Below, piece after piece: positions 1 through 5,396 of a stretch of DNA of 5,396 nt. Positions within the stretch are counted from its first letter, which is position 1, and each line of letters opens with the position of its first letter. The notes under the pieces were generated by a model. That model saw only the letters and a program-made list of their open reading frames with translations. It ran no database searches and was not told the origin of the DNA. Made by a program: the position numbers and the translations under genes. Source of the stretch: Treponema sp. (lineage in GTDB: Bacteria > Spirochaetota > Spirochaetia > Treponematales > Treponemataceae); assembly GCA_018384055.1 (NCBI GenBank), contig JAHAZL010000029.1, positions 1-5,396 of the forward strand. Reading direction: 5' to 3'.

Positions 1-1
1 A

Positions 2-30
2 TTGTTTATTTTCTATAAAAGTATCATAAT
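2..30 (+). promoter_or_regulatory. Putative sigma-70-type promoter of the SulP transporter gene
   Basis: A TTGTTT hexamer at 2-7 and a CATAAT hexamer at 25-30 are separated by exactly 17 bp, as expected for a housekeeping promoter. The -10 matches the consensus at five of six bases and the -35 at only three. Transcription would begin near 37-40, at or just before the ATG at 40. An alternative -10 (TATAAA, 14-19) would give a leader of about 14 bases. The left edge of the window hides anything further upstream. Confidence 0.4.
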
Positions 31-39
31 ACGCGCACT

Positions 40-1743
40 ATGTATAAACCAGAGTTACTTAACACATTGAAAGGATACTCGGGCGCCGCTTTTGCTAAGG
101 ACGCTATTGCAGGTATCATCGTCGGAATCGTGGCTCTTCCACTTTCCATTGCATTTGCTATTGCTTCAGGCTGCAGTCCTGAAACAGGTCTTTACACAGC
201 CATCATCGCAGGTTTCTGCATCGCTGCATTCGGTGGAACAAGATGTCAGATTGGCGGTCCTACAGGTGCATTCACTGTAATCATCTATGCCATCGTAAAT
301 AATCCGCAGCTTGGAATTGGCGGTCTTGCAACAGCAACTGTGATTGCAGGTATACTCCTCATTCTTCTTGGCGCATTCAAGCTGGGTGGTCTCGTAAAAT
401 TCATTCCATATACAATCGTCGTAGGATTCACCGCAGGCATTGCAGTAACAATCGCAAGCGGTCAGATCGGAGACTTTTTTGGTCTTGCACCAATCACTGC
501 AGCAAATCCTGTAATGATTCTTGGTGAAAAGTTTGAAAAGATGCCTGGTGAATTCCATCAGAAGATGATTGCCTACTCACAGATTTTCAACACAATCGAT
601 GCATACACAACAATCATGGCAATCCTTTCCCTCGCTGCCCTTTTCATGTGGCCAAAGGTAACAAAGAAGATTCCTGGATCCCTCATCGTAATCATTCTTG
701 CTACAGTTATCCACATTATCCTCAATAGAACATGCGGTCTTGAAACAACCCTCATCGGCGACAGATACAAGATTCCATCAAGCTTGCCTTCTCCAAAGGC
801 CCCAGACTTCAGTTTCATGACAATCAAAACTGTTTTCCCAACAGCAATTTCAATCGCAGTTCTTGCAGCCATTGAATCCCTTCTTTCAGCAGTCGTTGCA
901 GACGGTATGATCGGTGCAAAGCATGACTCAAACAACGAACTCATCGGACAGGGTATCGCAAATATTTTCTCGCCACTTTTCGGCGGACTTCCAGCAACAG
1001 GCGCCATTGCCCGTACAGCTACAAACATCAACAACGGAGGACGCACTCCAGTCGCAGGCATCATCCACGCAATCGTTCTCCTTTTGATCATGATTTTCTT
1101 CGGAAAATATGTTGAATACATTCCTATGGCTGCCCTCGCCGCAGTTTTGATTCAGGTTGCCTGGAACATGGCAGGCATTCCTTCAATCCGCAAACTCCTC
1201 AAGGGACAGAAGTCTGACATTGCAGTTCTTACAGCAACATTCCTCATTACTGTGTTTGTAGACCTTACATACGCAATCGGCGTTGGACTCGTCATTGCAG
1301 CCTTCTTCTTCATCAAGAAAATCATCGATCTTTCTGAAGTTGAAACTGGAAACACAACAATCGTTACTGGCATCAAGGGTGACGGAAGCACAGAAACAAT
1401 CGACCTTCCAAAGGGTGTTTTGGTTTACGAAATCGAAGGTTCCCTCTTCTTTGGTACAGTAAGAAAATTCGAATATGCCATTGAACGCGCAGGTTCTGAC
1501 TGCAAGGCTTTGATCTTCCGCATGAGAAACCTCATTTACCTTGATGCAGGCGGAATCCAGGCTCTTGAACAGGCAAAGGCTGCCTGCGACAGAAAAGGAA
1601 TCATAATCATTTTGAGCGGAATCCATACACAGCCTTTCATGCTCTGTGAAAAATCAGGCATGTCTGATAAACTTGGCCGTGAAAACATCTGTGCAAACAT
1701 CAATGCTGCTCTTGCACGCGCAAAAGAAGTAATTGAAAAATAA
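40..1743 (+). CDS. SulP-family anion transporter with STAS domain
   Basis: This 567-residue integral membrane protein belongs to the SulP (SLC26-like) family of sulfate, bicarbonate or dicarboxylate transporters. Residues 1-430 are mostly hydrophobic segments. They start with the family's conserved first region (GIVALPLSIAFAIASG, 29-44, then PETGLY and GPTGAFTVI at 73-81). They continue with ESLLSAVVADGM (279-290) and the signature GGLPATGAIARTATN (315-329). Residues about 455-565 form the cytoplasmic STAS domain (EGSLFFG at 466-472, LDAGGIQAL at 501-509). The LDAGG loop resembles that of E. coli DauA/YchM, a C4-dicarboxylate transporter, and lacks the phosphorylatable Ser/Thr of anti-anti-sigma STAS proteins. 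The family call is firm, but the substrate cannot be read from sequence. Length is typical. The start at 40 is the first Met and has no Shine-Dalgarno sequence, which fits a promoter immediately upstream. ychF follows after 14 bp. Confidence 0.95.
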   Translation: MYKPELLNTLKGYSGAAFAKDAIAGIIVGIVALPLSIAFAIASGCSPETGLYTAIIAGFCIAAFGGTRCQIGGPTGAFTVIIYAIVNNPQLGIGGLATATVIAGILLILLGAFKLGGLVKFIPYTIVVGFTAGIAVTIASGQIGDFFGLAPITAANPVMILGEKFEKMPGEFHQKMIAYSQIFNTIDAYTTIMAILSLAALFMWPKVTKKIPGSLIVIILATVIHIILNRTCGLETTLIGDRYKIPSSLPSPKAPDFSFMTIKTVFPTAISIAVLAAIESLLSAVVADGMIGAKHDSNNELIGQGIANIFSPLFGGLPATGAIARTATNINNGGRTPVAGIIHAIVLLLIMIFFGKYVEYIPMAALAAVLIQVAWNMAGIPSIRKLLKGQKSDIAVLTATFLITVFVDLTYAIGVGLVIAAFFFIKKIIDLSEVETGNTTIVTGIKGDGSTETIDLPKGVLVYEIEGSLFFGTVRKFEYAIERAGSDCKALIFRMRNLIYLDAGGIQALEQAKAACDRKGIIIILSGIHTQPFMLCEKSGMSDKLGRENICANINAALARAKEVIEK

Positions 1744-1746
1744 TTT

Positions 1747-1750
1747 GGAG
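1747..1750 (+). promoter_or_regulatory. Shine-Dalgarno site of ychF
   Basis: GGAG lies seven bases before the ATG at 1758, in the 14-bp gap after the transporter stop codon. It fixes the ychF start. It is the only clear ribosome-binding site in front of any of the four genes, which fits translation from an internal position on a shared mRNA. Confidence 0.8.
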
Positions 1751-1757
1751 TAATGAT

Positions 1758-2888
1758 ATGAAACTTACATGTGGTATCGTTGGACTTCCTAATGTAGGAA
1801 AGTCAACTATTTTTAGCGCACTAACAAAGGCTCCTGCAGAAGCTGCAAACTACCCTTTCTGCACTATTGATCCAAATGTCGGTATCGTAGACCTTCCTGA
1901 TGAACGCCTTGATTTCATGTGCTCTGTTTTTGAACCAAAGAAGAAGATTCCTGCAACAGTAGACTTCGTTGACATTGCTGGCCTCATCAAGGGTGCAAGC
2001 CAGGGCGAAGGTCTTGGAAACAAGTTCCTTGCAAACATCCGTGAAACAGCCGTTATCGCTCATGTTGTCCGCTGCTTTGACAATCCTGACATTCAGCATG
2101 TTCGTGAAGATGCAAAGACAGATGCTCCAATCGATCCTGAAAGCGACATCCTTACAATCGACTTTGAGCTTGCCCAGGCTGACCTTGATACAATCAACAA
2201 GCATGCGGAAAAAGTTACAAAGCAGATCCGCGCCCTTGGCAAGGATGAAGAAAAGCGTCTTGCCCCATATTTCAGCGCAGTAGAAAAAATCAAGCCTCTT
2301 CTTGAAGACGGAAAGTGCGCACGCATGGCAGACCTTACTGACGAAGAAAAGGCTGCAGTTTACGAACTTCACCTTTTGACAATCAAGCCACAGGTTTATG
2401 TCTGCAACATCGATGAAGATACAATCGACAGCGGTACAAACAAGTACGTTGAAACTGTAAAGAAATTTGCCGCTGAACAGAAATCGGAAGTTATCGTAAT
2501 CTGCGGTAAATTTGAATCTGACCTTTCAGACATTACAGATGATGCAGACCGCAAGGAATTCATGGATTCAGTTGGCCTTAAGGAATCGGGACTTACAGTT
2601 CTTGCACGCACTGTTTACCATCTGATGGGACTCCGCACATTCTTTACAGGTGGAGCTGACGAATGCCGTGCCTGGACAATCCACGCTGGCGACAAGGCAC
2701 CACAGGCTGCAGGTGTTATCCACACGGACTTTGAAAAGGGATTCATTAAGGCTGAAGCCTACACAGTTGATGACCTTAGGGAATACAAGTCTGAAGCAGC
2801 TATCAAGGCTGCAGGAAAATACCGTCAGGAAGGAAAGGAATATGTTGTTCAGGACGGCGATGTTCTTTTCTTCAAGTTTAATGTGTAA
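1758..2888 (+). CDS. ychF: Ribosome-binding ATPase YchF (Obg/OLA1 family)
   Basis: YchF is a cytoplasmic P-loop NTPase of the Obg family. It binds the ribosome and prefers ATP to GTP. In E. coli it is implicated in translation initiation and in dampening the oxidative-stress response. Visible motifs are the P-loop GLPNVGKST (9-17), switch II DIAGLIKGAS (72-81) with the YchF-type GLGNKFLANIRE after it, and NIDE (217-220) in place of the GTPase NKxD motif. That change is the family's known basis for ATP use. A helical insert spans about 130-205 and a C-terminal TGS domain about 290-376, ending in DGDVLFFKFNV as usual for the family. At 376 residues it is slightly longer than the 363 of E. coli, and complete. 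The GGAG site at 1747-1750 supports the start. It is probably co-transcribed with the upstream transporter, although no functional link between the two is apparent. Confidence 0.98.
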   Translation: MKLTCGIVGLPNVGKSTIFSALTKAPAEAANYPFCTIDPNVGIVDLPDERLDFMCSVFEPKKKIPATVDFVDIAGLIKGASQGEGLGNKFLANIRETAVIAHVVRCFDNPDIQHVREDAKTDAPIDPESDILTIDFELAQADLDTINKHAEKVTKQIRALGKDEEKRLAPYFSAVEKIKPLLEDGKCARMADLTDEEKAAVYELHLLTIKPQVYVCNIDEDTIDSGTNKYVETVKKFAAEQKSEVIVICGKFESDLSDITDDADRKEFMDSVGLKESGLTVLARTVYHLMGLRTFFTGGADECRAWTIHAGDKAPQAAGVIHTDFEKGFIKAEAYTVDDLREYKSEAAIKAAGKYRQEGKEYVVQDGDVLFFKFNV

Positions 2889-2897
2889 TGAGAAGAT

Positions 2898-2919
2898 CCA
2901 CGGGTGCCTTTGCTTAACT
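2898..2919 (+). repeat. Left copy of 22-bp direct repeat flanking the array
   Basis: This copy begins CCACGGGTGCCTTTGC and starts ten bases after the ychF stop codon. It matches 3106-3127 at 21 of 22 positions (T/A at the 17th). It could be a target duplication, the end of an older copy of the repeat, or part of the repeat unit. Confidence 0.8.
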
Positions 2920-3000
2920 GGCATATGGATTGCTTCGCCCATTCCGGGCTCGCAATGACGGGGCATTCCGAATTCGCAATGACGGGGGTATTCCGGGGTT

Positions 3001-3114
3001 GCAATGACGAAGGCAGAATCATTGCGAGGAATGCAATGACGGGGGGCATGCCGGGTTGCAATGACGAAGGCAGCGTCATCGCGAGGAATGCAATGACGCG
3101 GCGACCCACGGGTG
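3001..3114 (+). repeat. 57-bp tandem duplication inside the array
   Basis: Positions 3001-3057 and 3058-3114 are adjacent copies of one 57-bp unit. The first 41 bases agree at 38 positions and the rest has diverged. Each copy starts with GCAATGACGAAGGCAG and holds one TCATYGC-GAGGAAT-GCAATGA hairpin. The arrangement suggests expansion by slippage or unequal crossover. Confidence 0.8.
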
Positions 3115-3127
3115 CCTTTGCATAACT
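3106..3127 (+). repeat. Right copy of 22-bp direct repeat flanking the array
   Basis: This copy matches 2898-2919 with one mismatch. It ends eight bases before the last base of the minus-strand gene's stop codon. With its partner it brackets essentially the whole intergenic space. Confidence 0.8.
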
Positions 3128-3135
3128 AACATAAA

Positions 3136-4482
3136 CTAAAAAGGTTCCTTACATTCGAAAGTCACCTTCTCCCCTGTTGCAGGATGCGGGAAGGTGATTT
3201 TTTTTGCATGGAGCATTAATCGCTCTCCAGGTTTGCAATGGCCATAGAGGGTATCACCGATTATAGGCATTCCGAAACCGTGGCTGTCTGCAGATACAAG
3301 ACGCAGCTGATGGGTTCTTCCCGTATGAGGAATATATTGAATTCTTGTTGCATCAGTTCTTGTACCGTCTGGAGCAACATATTTTTCAACGCCAAGAATA
3401 TTCCATTCAGTAATAGCTTTCTTTCCGTTTACATCATCCCAGATTTGGTGGGGCCGGTTGTTCACATCAAGGCGAAAATAAAGTTCATTCTGTCCGTGCC
3501 GAGGGACACCTTTGCGCGCAAGGACACCATCAAGAAGGGCCACATATTCTTTCTGAACATCACCACGCTCAAAAGCCATGTTCATTGCCCTGTGGGCTTC
3601 CTTTGTAAAGGCAAGGACCATTATTCCGCTTGTTTCCATATCAAGGCGGTGAACGGCAGGCTGCTTTATTTCAACAGCATCTGCGTAAATCAGGCGGAAT
3701 CTTTTTTCTATTGAGTCTTCCTTTTCAGGTCCTCGTCCAGGAACGCTTAATAAACCGCTCTGCTTGTTTACAACGCAAATGTGGGAATCCCGATAAAGCA
3801 CTTCAAGTCCAAGAATTTCAGGTAGGATTAATCCGCATCGTTCATCGCAGGGGTCGTAAACCTGACCTGACTTTTTTGTTTCGCTATCATTACCGTAGAA
3901 GACCTCGCACATGCTAAAAGGCATAAGGCGATTAGCATAGCAATAGTCCAGCAATTTTGGGGCACAGCAGTCACCTGTTCCTGTAGGCGGCAGTTTTCCC
4001 CTGTTTGTTACGGCAGAGATTTCCTTAAGGCTTTTTACTTTTCCGTTGAAGCAATGAAAAGAATATAAATCGTGTACTTTAGCAAGGGATTCTGTCGTTA
4101 GTTTTTCCCGCTGTTTTTTAAGTTCATTTTTTTTAAGCACATCTTCACAGGCATTTATTTCATCCGTAAGCCTGTGGATTTCTTCATCATTTTCAGCAAG
4201 AGCCCCTGTAATTTTTTCAGTCGATACTATTGGTTCAACAAAAAAACCGTCTATAGTATTTTCAGCATCTACAATTCTTCTTGCGTTTCCTGAAACCGTA
4301 TATAGACGAACTGTTTCATCAATATCATTTTTAGAAAGGCATGCACCTATCATTATTCCACTGGAAGCACGTTCTGGACTGATTTTCCCCGTATATTCTA
4401 GGGTTATTCTTTTTTCATTCAGAAGAGAAATAATTTTACGGCATTCTTTTAATGCAAGGGATTCTTCAAATGGAGGAAACAT
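3136..4482 (-). CDS. RluA-family pseudouridine synthase, long form with N-terminal extension
   Basis: This cytoplasmic enzyme is predicted to convert uridine to pseudouridine in rRNA or tRNA. Residues about 225-448 form the RluA catalytic domain: VVNKQSGLLSVPG (237-249), HRLDMETSG (278-286) with catalytic Asp281, TGRTHQLR (387-394) and GDTLYG (409-414). The first 220 residues are not an S4 domain. They contain a charged, probably coiled-coil helix (about 95-140) and a segment with GTGDCCAPKLLDYCY (168-182) and SGQVYDPCDERCGLIL (205-220). From memory, this layout resembles the long RluA-like proteins of Vibrio and Shewanella. Cys172, 173, 212 and 216 might bind a metal, which is inference. The protein is 448 residues, against about 220 for E. 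coli RluA. The ATG at 4482 has no Shine-Dalgarno and follows a -10-like TACAAT by seven bases. The gene converges on ychF and diverges from the trmN6-like gene. Its target nucleotide cannot be predicted. Confidence 0.9.
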   Translation of the reverse strand: MFPPFEESLALKECRKIISLLNEKRITLEYTGKISPERASSGIMIGACLSKNDIDETVRLYTVSGNARRIVDAENTIDGFFVEPIVSTEKITGALAENDEEIHRLTDEINACEDVLKKNELKKQREKLTTESLAKVHDLYSFHCFNGKVKSLKEISAVTNRGKLPPTGTGDCCAPKLLDYCYANRLMPFSMCEVFYGNDSETKKSGQVYDPCDERCGLILPEILGLEVLYRDSHICVVNKQSGLLSVPGRGPEKEDSIEKRFRLIYADAVEIKQPAVHRLDMETSGIMVLAFTKEAHRAMNMAFERGDVQKEYVALLDGVLARKGVPRHGQNELYFRLDVNNRPHQIWDDVNGKKAITEWNILGVEKYVAPDGTRTDATRIQYIPHTGRTHQLRLVSADSHGFGMPIIGDTLYGHCKPGERLMLHAKKITFPHPATGEKVTFECKEPF

Positions 4483-4485
4483 GTT

Positions 4486-4513
4486 TTGTATTGTAATGAA
4501 AAACTGATATAAT
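4486..4513 (+). promoter_or_regulatory. Putative promoter of the trmN6-like gene
   Basis: A perfect TATAAT lies at 4508-4513, only six bases before the ATG at 4520. A weak -35 (TTGTAT, 4486-4491) sits 16 bp upstream. The expected start site is the A of the ATG or within a base or two of it, which would make the mRNA leaderless. No Shine-Dalgarno is present between the -10 and the ATG. Confidence 0.5.
4490..4495 (-). promoter_or_regulatory. Putative -10 box of the pseudouridine synthase gene
   Basis: Read on the minus strand, TACAAT occupies 4495-4490 and ends seven bases before the ATG at 4482. Transcription would then start at or next to the start codon. The -35 position (TGGTGA, 4518-4513) is a poor match. 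The site lies within the spacer of the opposing promoter. Confidence 0.4.
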
Positions 4514-4519
4514 CACCAC

Positions 4520-5311
4520 ATGACAAGTAACATTTCCCTAGAAGAACTTTCTCTATGCGGCAGCCCTTATAAAATCTATCAGGACAAAAGCAAATTCTGT
4601 TTTGGCATCGACGCAGTTCTACTGGCAGACTATGCAAAGGGAATTCACGGAAAAAAAATCTGCGACTTGTGCACGGGAAACGGAATCATACCGATTTTGC
4701 TCGCTGGTATAATAAAAGCTCAAGAAATTCACGGAATTGAACTTCAGAAGGATATTGCAGACCTAGCAAAAGAAAGCGTCACATTAAACAACCTCAATGA
4801 CAGAATCAAAATATTTGAAGGAAATCTGAAGGATGCAACTTCTATTCTAGAAAAAAACACTTACGATGCAGTTACCGTTAATCCTCCTTACATGAAAAAT
4901 GATTCAACAGTTAAAGAAAATCCAATATCCATAGCAAGACAGGAAATCCATTGTACTCTTGAAGATGTCCTAAAATCTTCTGCAGATCTTTTAAAATCCA
5001 ACGGGAAATTTTTCATGATCCACAGACCCAACAGACTTGGCGAAATTTTTATTCTTCTTGAAAAATATAATCTGGGGGCAAGAAGAATCAGGTTGGTTCA
5101 GCCTAAAAAAAACAAAAAACCTACAATGGTTCTTTTGGAAGCAGAAAAATGCCTTCACCCGGAACTAATTGTTGAACCTGCACTTACTGTCTACAAGGAT
5201 TCTGGAATTTATACAGAAGAAATAAACGAGATTTACAGGAGAAATAAAAAAAAGGTCTCGTTAGACAAAGAGGCCACTGAAAAAGTATCAAAAATGTCAT
5301 TATCGGGCTAG
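4520..5311 (+). CDS. trmN6: tRNA1(Val) (adenine-37 N6)-methyltransferase, TrmN6/YfiC type
   Basis: This cytoplasmic class I SAM-dependent methyltransferase is predicted to make m6A at position 37 of tRNA1(Val), as E. coli YfiC does. Visible features are the N-terminal family block KFCFGIDAVLLADYA (25-39), motif I DLCTGNGIIPIL (49-60) with GIEL (72-75) for SAM binding, and the N6-adenine catalytic motif NPPY (121-124). These are followed by IARQEIHCTLEDV (138-150), MIHRPNRL (166-173) and the C-terminal RIRLVQPKKNKKPTMVLLEA block (189-208). It is closest in style to the Firmicutes-type members of about 245-250 residues. At 263 residues it has a tail of some 20 residues after EEINEIYRRN. The last codons (MSLSG and the TAG stop) lie inside a palindromic repeat. 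No Shine-Dalgarno precedes the ATG, but a TATAAT box six bases upstream supports it. A related N6-adenine target cannot be excluded. Confidence 0.9.
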   Translation: MTSNISLEELSLCGSPYKIYQDKSKFCFGIDAVLLADYAKGIHGKKICDLCTGNGIIPILLAGIIKAQEIHGIELQKDIADLAKESVTLNNLNDRIKIFEGNLKDATSILEKNTYDAVTVNPPYMKNDSTVKENPISIARQEIHCTLEDVLKSSADLLKSNGKFFMIHRPNRLGEIFILLEKYNLGARRIRLVQPKKNKKPTMVLLEAEKCLHPELIVEPALTVYKDSGIYTEEINEIYRRNKKKVSLDKEATEKVSKMSLSG

Positions 5312-5384
5312 ACCCGATAATCTATTTCTTTGTAATACAACGATTTACAAAAAGAGATTCCCGTGTCGAGCACGGGAATGACAT
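5294..5384. repeat. REPIN-like inverted pair of palindromes with ATGTCATT termini
   Basis: Two related palindromes face each other. The left reads GTCATT-atCGgGCTaGACcCGat-AATCT. The right, read on the minus strand, is GTCATT-ccCGtGCTcGACaCGgg-AATCT. The similarity continues inward through TATTTCTTTGTAA versus CTCTTTTTGTAAA. The outer ends are perfect 8-bp inverted repeats (ATGTCATT 5294-5301, AATGACAT 5377-5384). This is the architecture of a REP doublet (REPIN or BIME-like) or a very small MITE. No transposase is nearby. The left end overlaps the 3' end of the methyltransferase gene. Confidence 0.75.
5299..5321 (+). terminator. Left hairpin, possible terminator of trmN6
   Basis: Perfect 9-bp arms ATTATCGGG (5299-5307) and CCCGATAAT (5313-5321) enclose the loop CTAGA and are followed by the T-rich CTATTTCTTTG. 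The hairpin contains the gene's stop codon at 5309-5311. The T-tract is interrupted, so efficient termination is uncertain. Confidence 0.4.
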
Positions 5385-5390
5385 CTTTTT
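5349..5390. terminator. Right hairpin, possible bidirectional terminator
   Basis: Perfect 9-bp arms ATTCCCGTG (5357-5365) and CACGGGAAT (5371-5379) enclose TCGAG. Outer AAAAAGA (5349-5355) and TCTTTTT (5384-5390) can also pair, across an internal loop, and give a T-run on either strand. This is the better terminator of the two, able to end trmN6 transcripts and any mRNA arriving on the minus strand. Confidence 0.5.
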
Positions 5391-5396
5391 CAGCAG

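Larger units (their letters stand above)
2889..3135. repeat. Array of GCAATGACG palindromic repeats filling a convergent intergenic gap
   Basis: This gap between two converging genes contains no credible gene. GCAATGACG occurs six times, starting at 2952, 2976, 3001, 3033, 3058 and 3090. The units are imperfect palindromes: CATTCCGAATTCGCAATG at 2964-2981, TCATTGC/GCAATGA arms at 3019-3039, and CGTCATCGC/GCAATGACG arms (one mismatch) at 3074-3098. On the minus strand the left unit (2926-2960) reads GTCATTGCGAGC...GAAGCAATCC, a REP-like sequence type scattered through many bacterial genomes. The array may fold in the 3' ends of both converging mRNAs and help stop transcription or protect them, but there is no clean T-tract, so that role is inferred. 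Confidence 0.85.

Noticed and set aside
573..1121. Long minus-strand ORF (182 codons) opposite the transporter
   Set aside because: It is a shadow of the strongly conserved SulP reading frame, without a ribosome site or recognisable domain.
1821..2372. Minus-strand ORF of 183 codons opposite ychF
   Set aside because: It is a shadow ORF. The plus-strand frame carries all YchF motifs and this one resembles nothing I know.
3045..3052. GGCATGCC perfect 8-bp palindrome as an operator
   Set aside because: It lies within a degenerate part of the 57-bp repeat and is not kept in the second copy, so it is probably chance.
2926..3098. Possible CRISPR array
   Set aside because: The repeats are palindromic, imperfect and spaced 24-32 bp with the intervening sequence itself repeated. 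There are no unique spacers and no cas genes.
2849..3109. Minus-strand ORF of 86 codons across the array
   Set aside because: It also translates the repeats (VIAFLAMT, SSLQP repeated) and runs into the 3' end of ychF on the opposite strand.
2904..3125. Plus-strand ORF of 73 codons across the repeat array
   Set aside because: Its protein is just the translation of the repeats (recurrent NAMT and CNDEG strings), with no ribosome site. Such repeat-derived peptides are common false genes.
3238..3714. Plus-strand ORF of 158 codons opposite the pseudouridine synthase
   Set aside because: It is a shadow of the catalytic domain, whose HRLD and TGRTHQLR motifs are read from the minus strand.

Overview
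The window is 5.4 kb of ordinary bacterial chromosome with four complete protein genes and two clusters of palindromic intergenic repeats. The base composition is moderate and A-rich in the coding strand. My best guess at the host is a spirochaete of the Treponema type. That is an impression from protein style and repeat content, with no marker gene to settle it.

Layout. Positions 40-1743 (+) encode a SulP-family anion transporter with a C-terminal STAS domain. Fourteen bases later, 1758-2888 (+) encodes the ribosome-associated ATPase YchF, and the two are probably co-transcribed. Positions 2889-3135 lie between convergent genes and contain almost nothing but repeats: six copies of GCAATGACG in palindromic units, a 57-bp tandem duplication, and a 22-bp direct repeat at both edges. 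Positions 3136-4482 (-) encode a long two-part pseudouridine synthase of the RluA family. Across a 37-bp divergent gap, 4520-5311 (+) encodes a tRNA1(Val) A37 N6-methyltransferase (TrmN6/YfiC type). Its stop codon lies inside the first of two inverted palindromes that form a 91-bp REPIN-like element at 5294-5384.

How the genes relate. Three of the four act on translation: YchF binds the ribosome, the RluA-type enzyme makes pseudouridine in RNA, and TrmN6 methylates tRNA. The transporter is not obviously connected with them. The divergent RNA-modification pair has overlapping promoters, each with a -10 box only 6-7 bases from the start codon and no Shine-Dalgarno sequence. This suggests leaderless or nearly leaderless mRNAs. 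ychF, the internal gene of its pair, has a clear GGAG ribosome site.

I see no defence system, CRISPR array, transposase, tRNA or rRNA here. The most interesting material is the two repeat clusters, the repeat-borne stop codon of the methyltransferase, the divergent leader-free starts, and the cysteine-bearing N-terminal half of the pseudouridine synthase.
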